Of a stretch of DNA of 64,000 nt, positions 1 to 11,534 are shown piece after piece; the first letter of the stretch is position 1; each line of letters begins with the position of its first letter. The position numbers and the translations under genes are program-made. The stretch covers positions 14,051,366-14,115,365 of the forward strand of contig NC_088777.1 of NCBI RefSeq assembly GCF_954871325.1, in the 5' to 3' direction. Below the pieces are notes generated by a model. The model saw only the letters and a list, made by a program, of their open reading frames with translations. It made no database searches and was not told the origin of the DNA. The stretch is from Gordionus sp. m RMFG-2023. Lineage: Eukaryota; Nematomorpha; Gordioida; Chordodea; Parachordodidae.

Positions 1-399
1 AATTTATGTAATTTGTTATATTAGAGGAATTAATAAATTAATATATTATATATTTTGGTTAATAAATAGTATATGTTTACAATGTAACGCTCATTCATTT
101 AATTCTATTCTCGCGCATTCATTTAAGTCTGTTTATTCAAATTGTATTTTCATTTTAGTTTTACCTTTTATTTTTATATGTTAACCTTTTTAATATTATA
201 TTCTAATTTTAGTTTGTAAAAAATATATAAATAGTAGATTGAAAAAGTAAATAAATGAACATTTTAATATTTCTTTATTTTAGTGTTCCGAGGACGTCCT
301 TCTTCTTTCTTCATAATTATAGTTTTAAAAAAAAATTAATAAATTAAGATCTTACAAAATAGTTTTTTTTTGTTAAATGCCGTGGTTGGAATTTGTTTA
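1..399. other. AT-rich stretch, nothing recognised
   Basis: Low-complexity A/T sequence with no ORF of note and no repeat that recurs in the window. Confidence 0.6.
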
Positions 400-621
400 C
401 AGTGTTGTGATGATTTAATGAAACATATTGACGATTAAATTAAACCCCATTCATATAAAATTATAATCTTTGCAAAAATAATTAAAATATAGACAAAGCA
501 TTATTGATATTTCTTTTATTATTCCTTTTGTTATTTTATTTATTTTTGCAAATATTATAATTTTATATGAATGGGTTTGAATTTAATCGTCAATATGTTT
601 CATTAAATCATCACAACACTG
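400..621. repeat. MITE with 83-bp near-perfect terminal inverted repeats
   Basis: The left arm (400 to about 482) starts CAGTGTTGTGATGATTTAAT and the right arm (about 539-621) is its reverse complement with only about three differences; the loop is about 55 bp. Both ends abut TA (398-399 and 622-623), which suits a Tc1/mariner-type target duplication. No coding capacity. The arm similarity suggests a fairly recent insertion. Only the first bases resemble the TAGTGTTGTTAA hAT MITEs elsewhere in the window. Confidence 0.85.
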
Positions 622-1841
622 TATATTATATATACATTTATATAAATCGAGACTAGAAAGTTTTTTTTATTTAAATTACTTTTTATAATAAATATTTTGT
701 GTATATTTTTTTAAATATTTATGTCAATAATTTTATCATAATGTACATAAAGAAATGAGTACATACTGAAACTCGGGGAAATTTGAAATAATTTTTTTTA
801 AAAATAATTTTTTTATTTAAAAATAATAAATATGCGGTATGGGTAAAAATTTTTTGATGTAATAATAATTCAAAGTTTCATTACTCAAAATTAAAAATTT
901 TAAGAATTTCACATTTTTTTCTTTGTGAAAATTTTCACAATTCTTTAATTTTACATTAAAAATGGAAAAGGCGTGTGCTATATTAAATACTACTAAGTTA
1001 GGACTATAATTTTTTTTGGTAAATTTTCACAATTCTTTAATTTTTAAAATTAGAGTATAAATTTTAAAATTTTTATAATGCATAATTAAGCAATTTATTA
1101 AACAAACATAATTTATAAACTTATAATATATAGATGTAATTTTAAGGAAAAACATAAATATTCTATAAAAATTTATTTTACTTAAATTTGACATAATTTT
1201 AATAATACGAAAATAAGAATATTCACATATATAAATGAAAGGAAGATTTTCTTCCAGTTCAGGGGATGCTCGCCTTAAAATCCCTACATAAACGCTTAAG
1301 TATGGGTCGATATATCATTTGAGTCTATAAAGTTTCAGTTGTGATTGACCTAGTGATGATCATATCTCCATTATTTTATAACTTAAAAAAATATTAAATT
1401 TTTAGATTTGTGCGATCGCATTATTATTTTTTAATAAATAAAATATAAAAAATAAAATAATATTAAAAATTTCCCTGAGTTTCACAGAGTTACCACTTAT
1501 TTTTATATTTGTTTATATGATATTTAAATTTGATGGAAATTTTTATGTTTTTTTTTAAATATTTTATTAGGATACTTGAATTAAAAAACAAAAAAAACGT
1601 TTTCTTTTTGTGTAGTACATTTGAACTTCAATTTATAAATATAAATACAATGACCCCCTTTGAATAAGAGAAAAAAATAAGGATTGGTAAATTTTATTAT
1701 AACTAATATTTCTTAAAAATATATACACCCTAAATACATACTAAGGGTGATTTGGAATTATTTATTTTTATCAATTCCACATTTTTATCATTTAAGTTAT
1801 ATTCAAAATGATATGTCAAACTTCATTTTGGAAAGTATATA
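622..1841. other. AT-rich stretch, nothing recognised
   Basis: Intergenic A/T-rich DNA with homopolymer runs. A somewhat less AT-rich patch near 1250-1400 shows no ORF and no second copy in the window. Confidence 0.5.
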
Positions 1842-4785
1842 GGGGAGACCAGGGCTAGTCGGCGCAAGGGGCTTGTCGGCTTTAAGGATTTTATTTTTAA
1901 ACCAGTAACGATTAAAAGTTGAAATTTAGTTTTAAAATAGAATTCTATAATATCCATATTTGGGGACAAAAATAATTTATAATATTTAGCTATTTAAATT
2001 TTTATCTGTTATGACATGTTTTTGACGTGAAAATTACAATATTTTCACTTAATATTATAGGTTGAATTTGAAAATTAAAAGTTTAAACATGACAAAATGG
2101 ACATTATATGAAAGTTAAATATCTATTTTAATATTTGGGAAAGTTTCAGATTGATATCTAATGCTTAAATATATGTTAAGATCATATTAGTAATATTACC
2201 ATCATTGAGGTTAGTTGAATCGTGGCTTGTCGGCGCAATCAATCAATTAATTTTTATAATATAATGGTACGTAAATATATCCGCAAATTCAAAATCGAAA
2301 GATTTTTAATAAATCAAATTACGAAGAAGCTATTAAACTATATGAAAATAATAACTCATCAAGAAAAGTATCATCAATTACATGTTAAAATTTAATATAA
2401 TATGTAGTGTATAATAATTATTATATAAATTCATTAATATAATTTTTCATAATATACATTTCAATTTTAATATGATATCAGACCTAAATAAATATCTTGC
2501 AAACTAAAATCTTCATATATATTGTGATAATATAATATATATTTTATAATATATATTGTGATATTTTAATATATATTGTTATTATATATTGTCATAGATA
2601 TAACATACATTTTTAGTATATAAATTTTAGTCTAATAATAAGATCAATTATTCAAAAAGAATTATATCTATCAAACATATATTTTTATATATTTCTATTA
2701 TAATTGACAATAAATATGATTTAAATTAATACATTTTATTGGATATGAAAATTTTAGTTATCATGATATAATTTTGACCTGATAATAAGGTCATATGATA
2801 TTATATATTTAAATATAAAATTATATAAATTTTGAATAAATTTATTATTTATTTTATTAAGTATACCCACAACAAATTTTTTAAGATACTATAAAAAATA
2901 TAAAAGTTCTGGAACTATGCCCAAGATAGGCCAAAATAATAAACAAAATATTTTTGATGATGATGAAGAAAATAAAATTGTTGATTACCTTATTACCTGT
3001 AGTAAGACCTTCTATATTATCCATTAAAAAATTAAAAAAATTATAATATTATTATTTAAATATTTATACATTAGATAAAGATTCAAGCTTATTATCATGC
3101 AATTCAATTAAACAAAAAAATACCCAAATCATGAACAATTAATAAAATGGCTGGTGAAGAATGCTTTTATTCATTTATGAGAAGAAATCCAAGATTATCT
3201 CTAAGATTTCCTGAGGCTACTAGTTTAGCTCGAGCTGCTGGTTTTAACCAAGAGGTTGTTCTATATTTTTTTTAATCTATACAAGGGAATACTAGATCAA
3301 CATGAATTAAGACCTATGTCAATTTATAATATGGATGAAACAGGCTTAACAACAGTGCAAAATCCATCAAAAATTGTTGCGCAGAAGGGTAAAAAACAAG
3401 TCGGAGCCATCACTTCTGCAGAGCGAGGCACTCTAGTGACAATGGCGTTGGCTGTTAATGCCTTAGGGAGTTATCTCCCCCCAATGTTTATTTTTCCACG
3501 AAAAATTTTTTATAATCATTTATTAGAGACGGTCCTCAGGGATGTATTGGTGCATCCAAAGGATCAGGGTGGATGCAAGAGGATGAATTTATAATGTTTT
3601 TAAGTCATATTGTTTCTCATACCAGATGCAGCCAGAAATATAAAATTTTGCTTATTTTGGATAATTATATATCCCACCAATCTTATCATGCTATTCAATA
3701 TAGTATAGATAATGGGATATACTTCTATCTCTTCCTCCACACTGCACTCTTAAATTGCAGCCTTTAGACAAGACAGTATATGGACCTTTAAATTTTTTTA
3801 TAATAATGGTATAGATTCGTGGATGCGAAATCATCGTAGGATATTTTTTCCCTTTATGATATTCCCTCTATTAGAAAGGATATTTTACCTTTGGCAGCCT
3901 CCTCAAGAAATATTCAAAAGGGATTTGAATCTTGTGGAATACACCCATATAATGAAAATATTTATCAGGAGGAGGATTTTATTCTTTCATCAAATTCGTT
4001 TTTATTAGGAGAAAGTCTTGGAAATCATCTTTCAGATTCCTCAGTTATGTCTATTCCTAGCTAGCTCATCAATGGATTCTCTTCCCAAAATTTTTCCTTC
4101 TATTCCTAACCCCTCATTTACTTCTACTAATCTTCCTATCCCTTCAAACATTAATCTCCCAGGCCCATCATCTATACCGATCCCTATTTCTCATAATTCG
4201 CAAAATAAAGTAATAAGGAAAAAAAAGTACGCGATCTTGACCTCATCCCCATTCAAGAGGGAAGTTCTTTTAAAAGAGAAGAATAAAAAACCAAAAAAAA
4301 ATATTGTTAAAAAATTAATCAAAGATGTATGTATTATTTGTAAACAGGATTATAAAAATTTCCATAATTTTGAAGATTGGTTTCAATGTAGAGTATGTAA
4401 AGGTTGGGCGCATGGATCCTGTGCCAAAAAAGATTGTTATTTTATTTGTTATAATTGTAAATAGAACATTATATAAATAAAGAATTATAGTTATATATTA
4501 AAATCTGAAAATTTTTTTTTGTCTCATAGGAAGCCTAATAAACCACTTGATTCGACTAGCCCCATCGATGAACCGACTAACCACGGGTTTGGGGCTACTA
4601 GGTTCAAAAAATGACTTTTACTAAAACTTTTTTAGAGAAAAAAATATTAGATATTTAAAAAATACAGCATATATTTATAGATAGATGTTTAAGGTATCGA
4701 TTGGTATTTTGTAAGATTCTATATGATAATTATTTTCGGAGCTATGATGATTTTGACAAAAATTGCGCCGACTAGCAGGTCTCCA
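1842..4785 (+). mobile_element. Decayed pogo/Tigger-type DNA transposon
   Basis: The left end (1842, GGGGAGACC then CTAGTCGGCGCAA) matches the reverse complement of the right end (TTGCGCCGACTAG then GGTCTCC, to about 4785). TA dinucleotides flank both ends (1840-1841, 4786-4787), as expected for Tc1/mariner/pogo insertion. Shorter copies of the CTTGTCGGCGCAA motif lie subterminally near 2222-2238, and CGACTAGCC-like motifs near 4552-4590; these are probable transposase-binding repeats. The interior codes for a DDE transposase, described separately. Confidence 0.85.
2264..4464 (+). pseudogene. pogo-type DDE transposase with C-terminal PHD-like finger, broken
   Basis: ATG at 2264 opens MVRKYIRKF, the usual pogo-like start, followed by a helix-turn-helix region and a second DNA-binding stretch near 2870-2990 (DEENKIVDYLI). 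The catalytic core (DDE_1) shows NMDETGLTTVQ at about 3328, LLILDNYISH at about 3645 and LQPLDKTVYGP at about 3755; these are the three expected acidic sites. A Ser/Pro-rich linker follows, then a Cys/His-rich tail (CIICKQDY, WFQCRVCKGWAHGSC, CYNC; 4330-4460), like a PHD finger. The reading frame is broken at several points, for example in the T-run near 3265-3270 just before LYKGILDQ, and between 3594 and 4018, so the copy is not functional unless some breaks are introns. The longest open pieces are 3256-3594 and 4018-4464. Confidence 0.8.
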
Positions 4786-6179
4786 TAAATGAGAAAATTT
4801 CAACTGTACGATTCGATAAATACCATGGACAATAAACAATCTCAAAGTCGATACAATGCAAAGGGTCGATTTGATAAATATGGTCAATGCCAGAAATACG
4901 AAAGTTGGATGAATCTGAAGATCGATAAACTTCATAGGGGATATGGGCACTGGGCTAATGAAGTGTGGGCTTGTTGCAGCTGTTGAAAATGGAAATTAAG
5001 TAATATAAATAAAATAATATATTATAGTCAATCAAGTTGGATTCATTTTATTTTGTGATTATTCATTCTTTGTTTTATATGGATTGAAAAATAAACTAAT
5101 GGTGAAATTTTCTAATTTTTTTACAGATACAATTAATGGTATGTTTATATTTCAAAATTACTATCAATTAGGGCTTCTAATTCAATTATACATTTAAAGG
5201 GCATCTTATTTATGGTTATTTTATTCTCTTTTTCCATTTTAGAAAAGAAGGAATAAAGTATTTTATATAATTTTAAAACTAAATATTATGATAAATCACA
5301 TTCTTATCACACTTCTAATTTTAAAATTTGTGAAAGTTTCAAAACTTTTTTAAAGTTATAAAAATTAAGTTAAAACTTTTTTAAAAATATATATTTGATT
5401 TATTTGTATTCGAACGAATTAAATAAATAACTATTAGTATTCGGACAAATCATATAAATTATTCTTATTTTATATCCTATATTTGAATTATTTGAAAATA
5501 AAATTCATTTCAATTAAATAACCTTGTAAGGGTATAATATTTATTTAAAATATCTTGTAAGAAATTTTAGTCTAGAAAATATCTTATAAATAAAAATATT
5601 TTTTTGACACTTCTGCTATTAATATCATTATCAACTGTGTATTATATGTATAATAAGGAATTTATTTCAAAAAATGAAACATTAAAATTTGAAATATGAG
5701 ACATTCATTTCAATTTAAAAAATAATATGAATTATAAAATATGTAAGATAATTTTGTATAATACTCCTTTAATTACAAATATAGATAATTCTGACATCGA
5801 TCGAGGAGATTATGTTGCCAAGAGCTTGTTCAATTATTTGAAGAAATGTTAGAAATTATGGTATGATAAGGTTAAGAATGATAAAAAAATTGATTTGAAG
5901 CAAATATTCGAAAATTAATAATATATGGAAAAAGAAATGTTTATTGGTTCTCCTTTTTATTTTGTGTCTCCTTTTCTCATTCATTTCGTGTTTTTATTAC
6001 GAAAATATTATAAGGGCATTACCAACTAAAAGTAATCTCTTGATCTACGAAGAATATATTTTATAAAATAGTTTAAATTTAACTATAGAGATTGGTTAAA
6101 AATATCCCGAAAATTTACATTTTTAAAAAAAAATTTTTTTTTTTAAAAAAGCTTCCTTGATCACCCTAAATTTAAAAAA
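4786..6179. other. AT-rich intergenic DNA
   Basis: No gene seen. The first 200 bp (4789-4986) contain an ORF of 65 codons (QSQSRYNAKGRFDKYGQCQK...) that I do not recognise. The part at 5640-6020 recurs at 9110-9490 and is listed separately. Confidence 0.5.
5640..6020. repeat. Dispersed repeat, copy 1 of 2 (other copy 9110-9490)
   Basis: Shares with 9110-9490 the string TTTGAAATATGAGACATT, then a central GATAATTCTG(A/C)CATCGA block, then a T/C-rich tail with TTCTCC/TTTCATT runs before a TATTATAAGGG-like end. The middle of the second copy reads like coding sequence (DLWHEFVKFKKSW) but I cannot name the family. Ancient and diverged. Confidence 0.4.
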
Positions 6180-6268
6180 AGGGTTCAGGTTTGGGGATTC
6201 AGCGAAATGAGGGTTAGGGAGGGTTCAGGGTTTAGGTTCGGGTTCGTTGTCATCCCTGATTTAAAGGA
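6176..6268. repeat. G-rich hAT terminus fragment (GGTTCGGGTT type)
   Basis: GGTTCGGGTTCGTTGTCATCCCTG ends a short G-rich block. The same GGTTCGGGTTC..TGTCAT ending closes the element at 23212-24383, so this is probably a lone end of that hAT-like family. It contains four G3 runs at 6211-6230 (GGGTTAGGGAGGGTTCAGGG). Confidence 0.5.
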
Positions 6269-6544
6269 TAAGGATGAAAATAAGAATACTTTACAGTTTC
6301 AATCAACCTTTGAATGGAATTAATTCTAATTTTAAAAGTTAAATTCTAACCTGAGCTATTGGTTGAAAGTGCAATATTATTAATCTTGTATATTTTATTA
6401 ATTTAAATACTGGTTTACAATCTTTTTTATTTAATTACTTTATGCATAAATTAAATATTTAAATATTCGCTATTTTTAAATATGAGAATGAACGAATTTA
6501 AAATGAGTTTTTTATAAAAATATTTAAAACTCTAAATAATAAAA

Positions 6545-6931
6545 ATGATCAATTTTTTTACCGTATTCCTAGCATTATATTCCCTTAAGGGGGTTCATAA
6601 ATGTCATTTAATACCAATAAGCCAAAAATTAAATCCATATTTCCATAAAAATATTGGTGGAGGATCTATTAACGCCACTGCTGAATATTTATCACGGAAA
6701 ACAGATTTAAGGAATTCTTTGTGGTTCATATTTACAGGCCTAGAAGTTAAAGAGACCCCCAAACAAAGAAATATAAATATATTGTACCACGAACTAGCAA
6801 GACCTCAAAAACATAAAGTAAAAATATACAAAATTTTATTTATAACATCTTCCTATCTTCACCTTTTGACAATGAATTACAATTTTTATATTATAATAAG
6901 GGTCTCCTATAAATTTTTTAAAAATAGTTAA
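6545..6931 (+). CDS. Uncharacterised ORF with signal-peptide-like start; possible exon
   Basis: The 128-codon ORF begins MINFFTVFLALYSLKG, a short polar start and a hydrophobic run like a secretory signal, then VHKCHLIPISQKLNP, IGGGSINATAEYLSRK and GLEVKETPKQRN. I do not recognise a family. From about 6590 to 6820 the base composition is clearly less AT-rich than its surroundings, which favours real coding sequence. After KHK there is a plausible splice donor (GTAAAA at 6818), beyond which the translation turns low-complexity, so a true first exon might be 6545-6817. I could not find a matching second exon. It could also be a chance ORF or a transposon remnant. Confidence 0.3.
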   Translation: MINFFTVFLALYSLKGVHKCHLIPISQKLNPYFHKNIGGGSINATAEYLSRKTDLRNSLWFIFTGLEVKETPKQRNINILYHELARPQKHKVKIYKILFITSSYLHLLTMNYNFYIIIRVSYKFFKNS

Positions 6932-8334
6932 ATAATAATCATTCCTTATAACCGTTTGTTAGAATAAGGGAGAGAAAGAATTGGTTAAAATGTGAATCAG
7001 ATCTAGTCTAATGTTCAAATGCCTTTAATTTTATAATTTATATTTTAGTAAGATATTTTTTTTTCATACTTGTATAATAGTAATTTGAAAGATTTTGAAA
7101 ATAAAATTGTAAACCTCTCTCTCCTACTCCTTCTATCCCTAAAAAAATGTAATATTCTGTTAATCCCCTCCCCGGGAGAATTCTGGCTGCTTCATGTATT
7201 GATTATACATTGTTATGTAGCGTTCGCTGAGCATTATAGCGCCCTATAATCCATTTTATTTAATTTTGCAGGAGAGCATATGAAAAAAAAAATGTTTCCT
7301 GTATTTTAAATAGAAAATCACACTATAGTAATGCAAATAAAAAAATATTTCTAAATTATTTTATTGTTGATGGAACAGTAATAAAGAAATGATTCATCGA
7401 AAAAAAATTCCTTTTGAAAAAAATATGGAAATAGAACACTATAATAGTCACTCGGCGATATGTATAATTTCAATTATTATTGAAGTTCTCCTTTTTAAAT
7501 GGCCGTTAATTATTTATTCAACACTTTATTCGAATTTACTAGTATTTTGAAAATATTTTTTTCGGTCTAATGACGAAATTTTCACTATTTTTTAAAAATT
7601 TATTGCATATAAATAATGTCAGTTTTTTTAGAATTCAAAATAATTTCAGTAAATTTTTACTTTTTGGAGGATTCAATAGATTTACTAGTAACCCCCCCCC
7701 CCTCTTCCAGTTATTTGTATAGATTTACAACAGTAAAGATTTTTTTTCTCGATAATTCAAATTATACAACATTTAAAAAGAATATACAATATTTAAATTA
7801 ATTACTAGTAAATTAAACTCATTACTATAATTAATATATCTAAATGAGCCTTTTGATATGAAAAGATAAATTATATTAACTATAAACCCTTGGGGATAAT
7901 ATTATAAAATTATATTTTCTTATTCTAATTTTTTTAGGTATACAATTTGCATTATAAGATGTGAACTATCTATCATTAGAACTAAATAAATTATAATTAT
8001 TTAATCCATATTACCTATCATTGAGTAAATGTATTTAGTAGTTTAATTCTAATAATAAATTAAACCTGAATTGATAGAATAAATATATAAATATCAATGA
8101 AGTTTACCTAGGCATTTAGAATATTTACTATTAGGTTTCCACCATAAATTTTAGTGGGGGTCTTTAGGTACACTTATTATAGACCCTTTGGTTATGTTAT
8201 ATTTTTATAAAAATAATTTTAAATTTTCACTTTTTTTCTGAATTATAATCGTTATCGTTATTTTAAAAAATTTTACTTTTACTTATCTTTCCTTCAAATT
8301 ATTTTTTATAGTGTTATATTGTATATATTTAGAG
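6932..8334. other. AT-rich intergenic DNA
   Basis: No gene seen. It includes a run of 11 C near 7691-7701 and isolated GC-richer scraps near 7160-7250 (CCCTCCCCGGGAGAATTCTGG) that look like hAT ends but cannot be paired. Confidence 0.5.
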
Positions 8335-8834
8335 AGGGGGGGGGGGTATGTAAGGGTTTTTTTTATTTCGCTTAAAATGATATTTACGAGAACAGGCAAA
8401 TTTTCAAAAGAATGGGATATTTTCGACTTTGACTATGCCTATGATATCTCCGTGACCTATTTATCCTACCTGCCTTATCCCATCAAAAGATTGATTTCAT
8501 TTTTTGTTATGTAATTATTTTCTTACTAAGTAACATATATTCTTCAAGCATACACCGAAACCTAGAAGTATATAATTTAAAAAACGTATTTTACCACCTT
8601 ACAAGAAATTTTATTAAAACCATCTTAGAAGTGACAATAATAAAATTCAGACGCAGTGAGAATAAATGCTTAGAAACATTTTTTTATTTAATAAATTATT
8701 CTATGCGAATAATGCAAACCTCTTAAAATTTTTATTTCTCTGGGTTTCGGGTGGGAATCCCCCATGGAAAATTTGCCTGTTTTCATAAACATCTTTTTAA
8801 GCTAATAAATATTTCCCCCCTATACACCCCCCCC
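8335..8834. repeat. Inverted-repeat element with G-run/C-run ends
   Basis: An 11-G run at the left end is followed by an arm containing GCTTAAAATGATATTTAC and ACAGGCAAATTTTC. The right side carries the reverse complement (GAAAATTTGCCTGT, ATCTTTTTAAGC at about 8766-8803) and ends in a C run at 8827-8834. The arms match imperfectly over about 50-60 bp. The 67-codon ORF at 8311-8514 falls in the left arm and is not a gene. Confidence 0.6.
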
Positions 8835-9550
8835 TTCCCACCTCCCACCTCCCCTCTCCAAAATGGCTACATACATCATTATAAGAAATTAAGTTAATAA
8901 CTTTTTAAATAATGACTATAATTCAAAATTTTTAGAAAAAAAGTATTTTAATCAAAAAAAACTCTAATATAGCTAAAGACCTACATGTGGATCTAAAGAT
9001 CTCTAATAATATTTATGGAGAAAAAATTCACATGATTGTGCCCCTCCCCCTTTAGAAAAATCCTAGATACGCCTATAATAAAATCATATATCTGACACTC
9101 TATTTATATAATTATCATAAGTATTTAAGAATGATATTTGAAATATGAGACATTAGTGTTTATTTCGAGAATAATTTGGTTTTTTTTAAATAATTTAGCA
9201 ATATATTATTTTATTTTTACATTTTTGATAATTCTGCCATCGAAAATGGTAACTTTTCAAGCTTTCGATTATATATGCGAAAAAACGTAAAGATCTATGG
9301 CACGAATTTGTCAAGTTTAAAAAATCATGGAGGATAAAATATCCAAATGTAAAAAATAGGGAAAAAATGAGAGGTACATTTTTTTATTTTTCTCTTTTTA
9401 ATCATTTTTTTGCTTCCTTCTTTTCCTTTCCATTTATTTACACTCTCTTCATTATATATATTTTATAAAATATTAAAAGGGGTCTGTCATTTCAAAATTT
9501 GCAATCTGGGAAGATTATATCAGAAATACGTGTGATTGAATTGCTTTGAA
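8835..9550. other. AT-rich DNA with hAT scraps and a dispersed repeat
   Basis: CCTCCCACCTCCCCTCTCC at 8838-8858 and CCCCTCCCCCTTTAGAAAAA...GATACGCC near 9040-9076 resemble the right ends of CGTACGC-type hAT elements. 9110-9490 is the second copy of the repeat at 5640-6020. Confidence 0.4.
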
Positions 9551-9751
9551 AGTATTGTTAAAAAGCCCGATTTAGGTCTATTTTTAAAAACGGCAGAGAG
9601 ATTAAGATTTTAGCCGAAATAATATAAAGTAAACCTGGAGATTTTACTTATCTATTTGCCACATCTCGAGGTTACAAAATATTATTTAGGCTAAAATCTT
9701 AATCGGGCCGTTTTTAAAAATCGACCCAAATCAAACTTTTTAACAACATTA
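9551..9751. repeat. TAGTGTTGTTAA MITE, copy 1
   Basis: Terminal inverted repeats AGTATTGTTAAAAAGC and TTTTTAACAACATTA, with the inner inverted pair TTTTTAAAAACGG / CCGTTTTTAAAAA and the shared core ATCTCGAGGTTACAAAATATTATTTAGGCTAAAATCTTAATCGG-like region. Flanks GCTTTGAA (9543-9550) and GCTTTAAA (9752-9759) fit a decayed 8-bp hAT duplication. Confidence 0.8.
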
Positions 9752-11004
9752 GCTTTAAATAAAAAATAATCAAGAAAAATTCGATAGTTTATCAAATATA
9801 TATACCTTTTTATTTTATTCACATCGATCTAAGCTATCCATTAATGTTTTTTGATAAATTTTATATCTATTATACATTGTTTATATACTAATGTATAACA
9901 AAATAAAAATTACTAATGTATAACAAAATAAAAACTATTATTGTAATTTTAAATATTAATGAATGTTTTTATTCTTATATTATATTTTAATTAATATTTG
10001 TATATATTAGCGCAATGTGTATTTTCCGTCATTTTTTTCAACTTTAAATCATTTTTTTGCGGGCATTTTATTAGATTTAAATATCTTATTTTACCATAAA
10101 TTTATTTCAGTATGTTTACAATCTTTTAAATATTCATGTTTAAAATTTACATATCACAGTAAATACCTTATGTTCTTTGGGAATCTTGTATTAATTTCTA
10201 TATTTTTTTCAATCATATTTTAAATATATTGACAAACTGAAAATTTACAACTCATATTAAGATTAAGATAAATAAATATAAAATAACAACATCAAAACGA
10301 AATAAGTAAAATATTTTATATATAAATGTAACTCGATAGAATATCATTACCTATTTTATGTAATATTTTTTAATTTGTGGGATGATTAACACACATGGTA
10401 GTGAAAAAGAATGTAGCGTTTAAATTATGTAAATAGGTTCATCTGAATCAAGTCCCAATCTTAAAATTTTAGATGGAAATTTTTTTTAAATAAAATATAA
10501 AAATACAATGTACAGGCTGAATGTAAAACCTGTATAAACAATAAGATGATAAAGAACACTAATTTTATTAAACATATTAAAGTATATTATTTAAATGTGG
10601 TTAAAAGAGATATAGATTATCTTAAAAATTTAACTTTACAATATTGACTACCATTATTAAAAGCTGCCAAGATGATATGGGCAAAAGATTTTACGAAAAT
10701 ATTTTCCTATGTTATGAACATAATGAGGCTTTTTGGCAACAATATCACATTCATATTTTAAGAATCTAAGGATTGAGTCGGATGATAAAAAAAATTTCTT
10801 AAAAATATATTATTAAAAGAAGCCCTAAATGTAGTGCCATAAAATATAATCAAGCTCAAACTATAACACCAATAGATTTAACATTTAATAAAGAAAATGA
10901 TGATTATCTTTCTTTTAGTGAAACAAATGTTGCTGAGTTTACAAATAACATTAAACTTGAGTTTTAAATTATATTTAAGAAAGTCAAAATACATTATAAA
11001 TGCT

Positions 11005-11534
11005 CAGGCACGTACGCAGCGAGGGGGAGGGAGCAAGGGGATAAATTCCCCCCCCCCCCTCAAAGCCAAAAAAATGCAGATGCCGGATATATTTTTCAAA
11101 AATATTATTGTTTTCACGTTCATCTACTTAATTATTTAATCAATTAATTTCGATTTCAAGTTTTCCGGCCTGATATTTACTTATTATTTTCAAATTTTTA
11201 GTGGCTTAATATTTATCTACCATTTTCAAATTTCTAGTCAAATAATAATTATTTCTGAAACTCCTTGTCCAACAGAAAGAAAGAAATTGCAAGCTTGTCC
11301 AACAAGATAGAGTCTTCGCCAATATACAAGTAATTTTATATTTTACATAAACTAATAAAAATATATTTCATATTTGTTCCAGGCTTATTTTTTTTTATTA
11401 AAATTAACCTCCTATCTTGTAAAAATATTTTATGACTATATATAGACTAAGGTAAGCCCAAAATAGGGTCTGGGGGCGAAGCCCCAGTAATTTTTAATCC
11501 CCCCCCCCTTAGGAAAATTCTGGCTATGCCTATG
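11005..11534 (+). mobile_element. CGTACGC-type hAT, short copy
   Basis: Begins CAGGCACGTACGCAGCGAGG, then a C run and GCAGATGCCGGATATATTTTTC. Over about 330 bp it is homologous to the right side of the element at 50369-52222, in opposite orientation. It ends near GGCTATGCCTATG. No matching 8-bp flank survives. Confidence 0.7.

Noticed and set aside
8311-8514. Plus-strand 67-codon ORF
   Set aside because: Lies in the arm of an inverted-repeat element.
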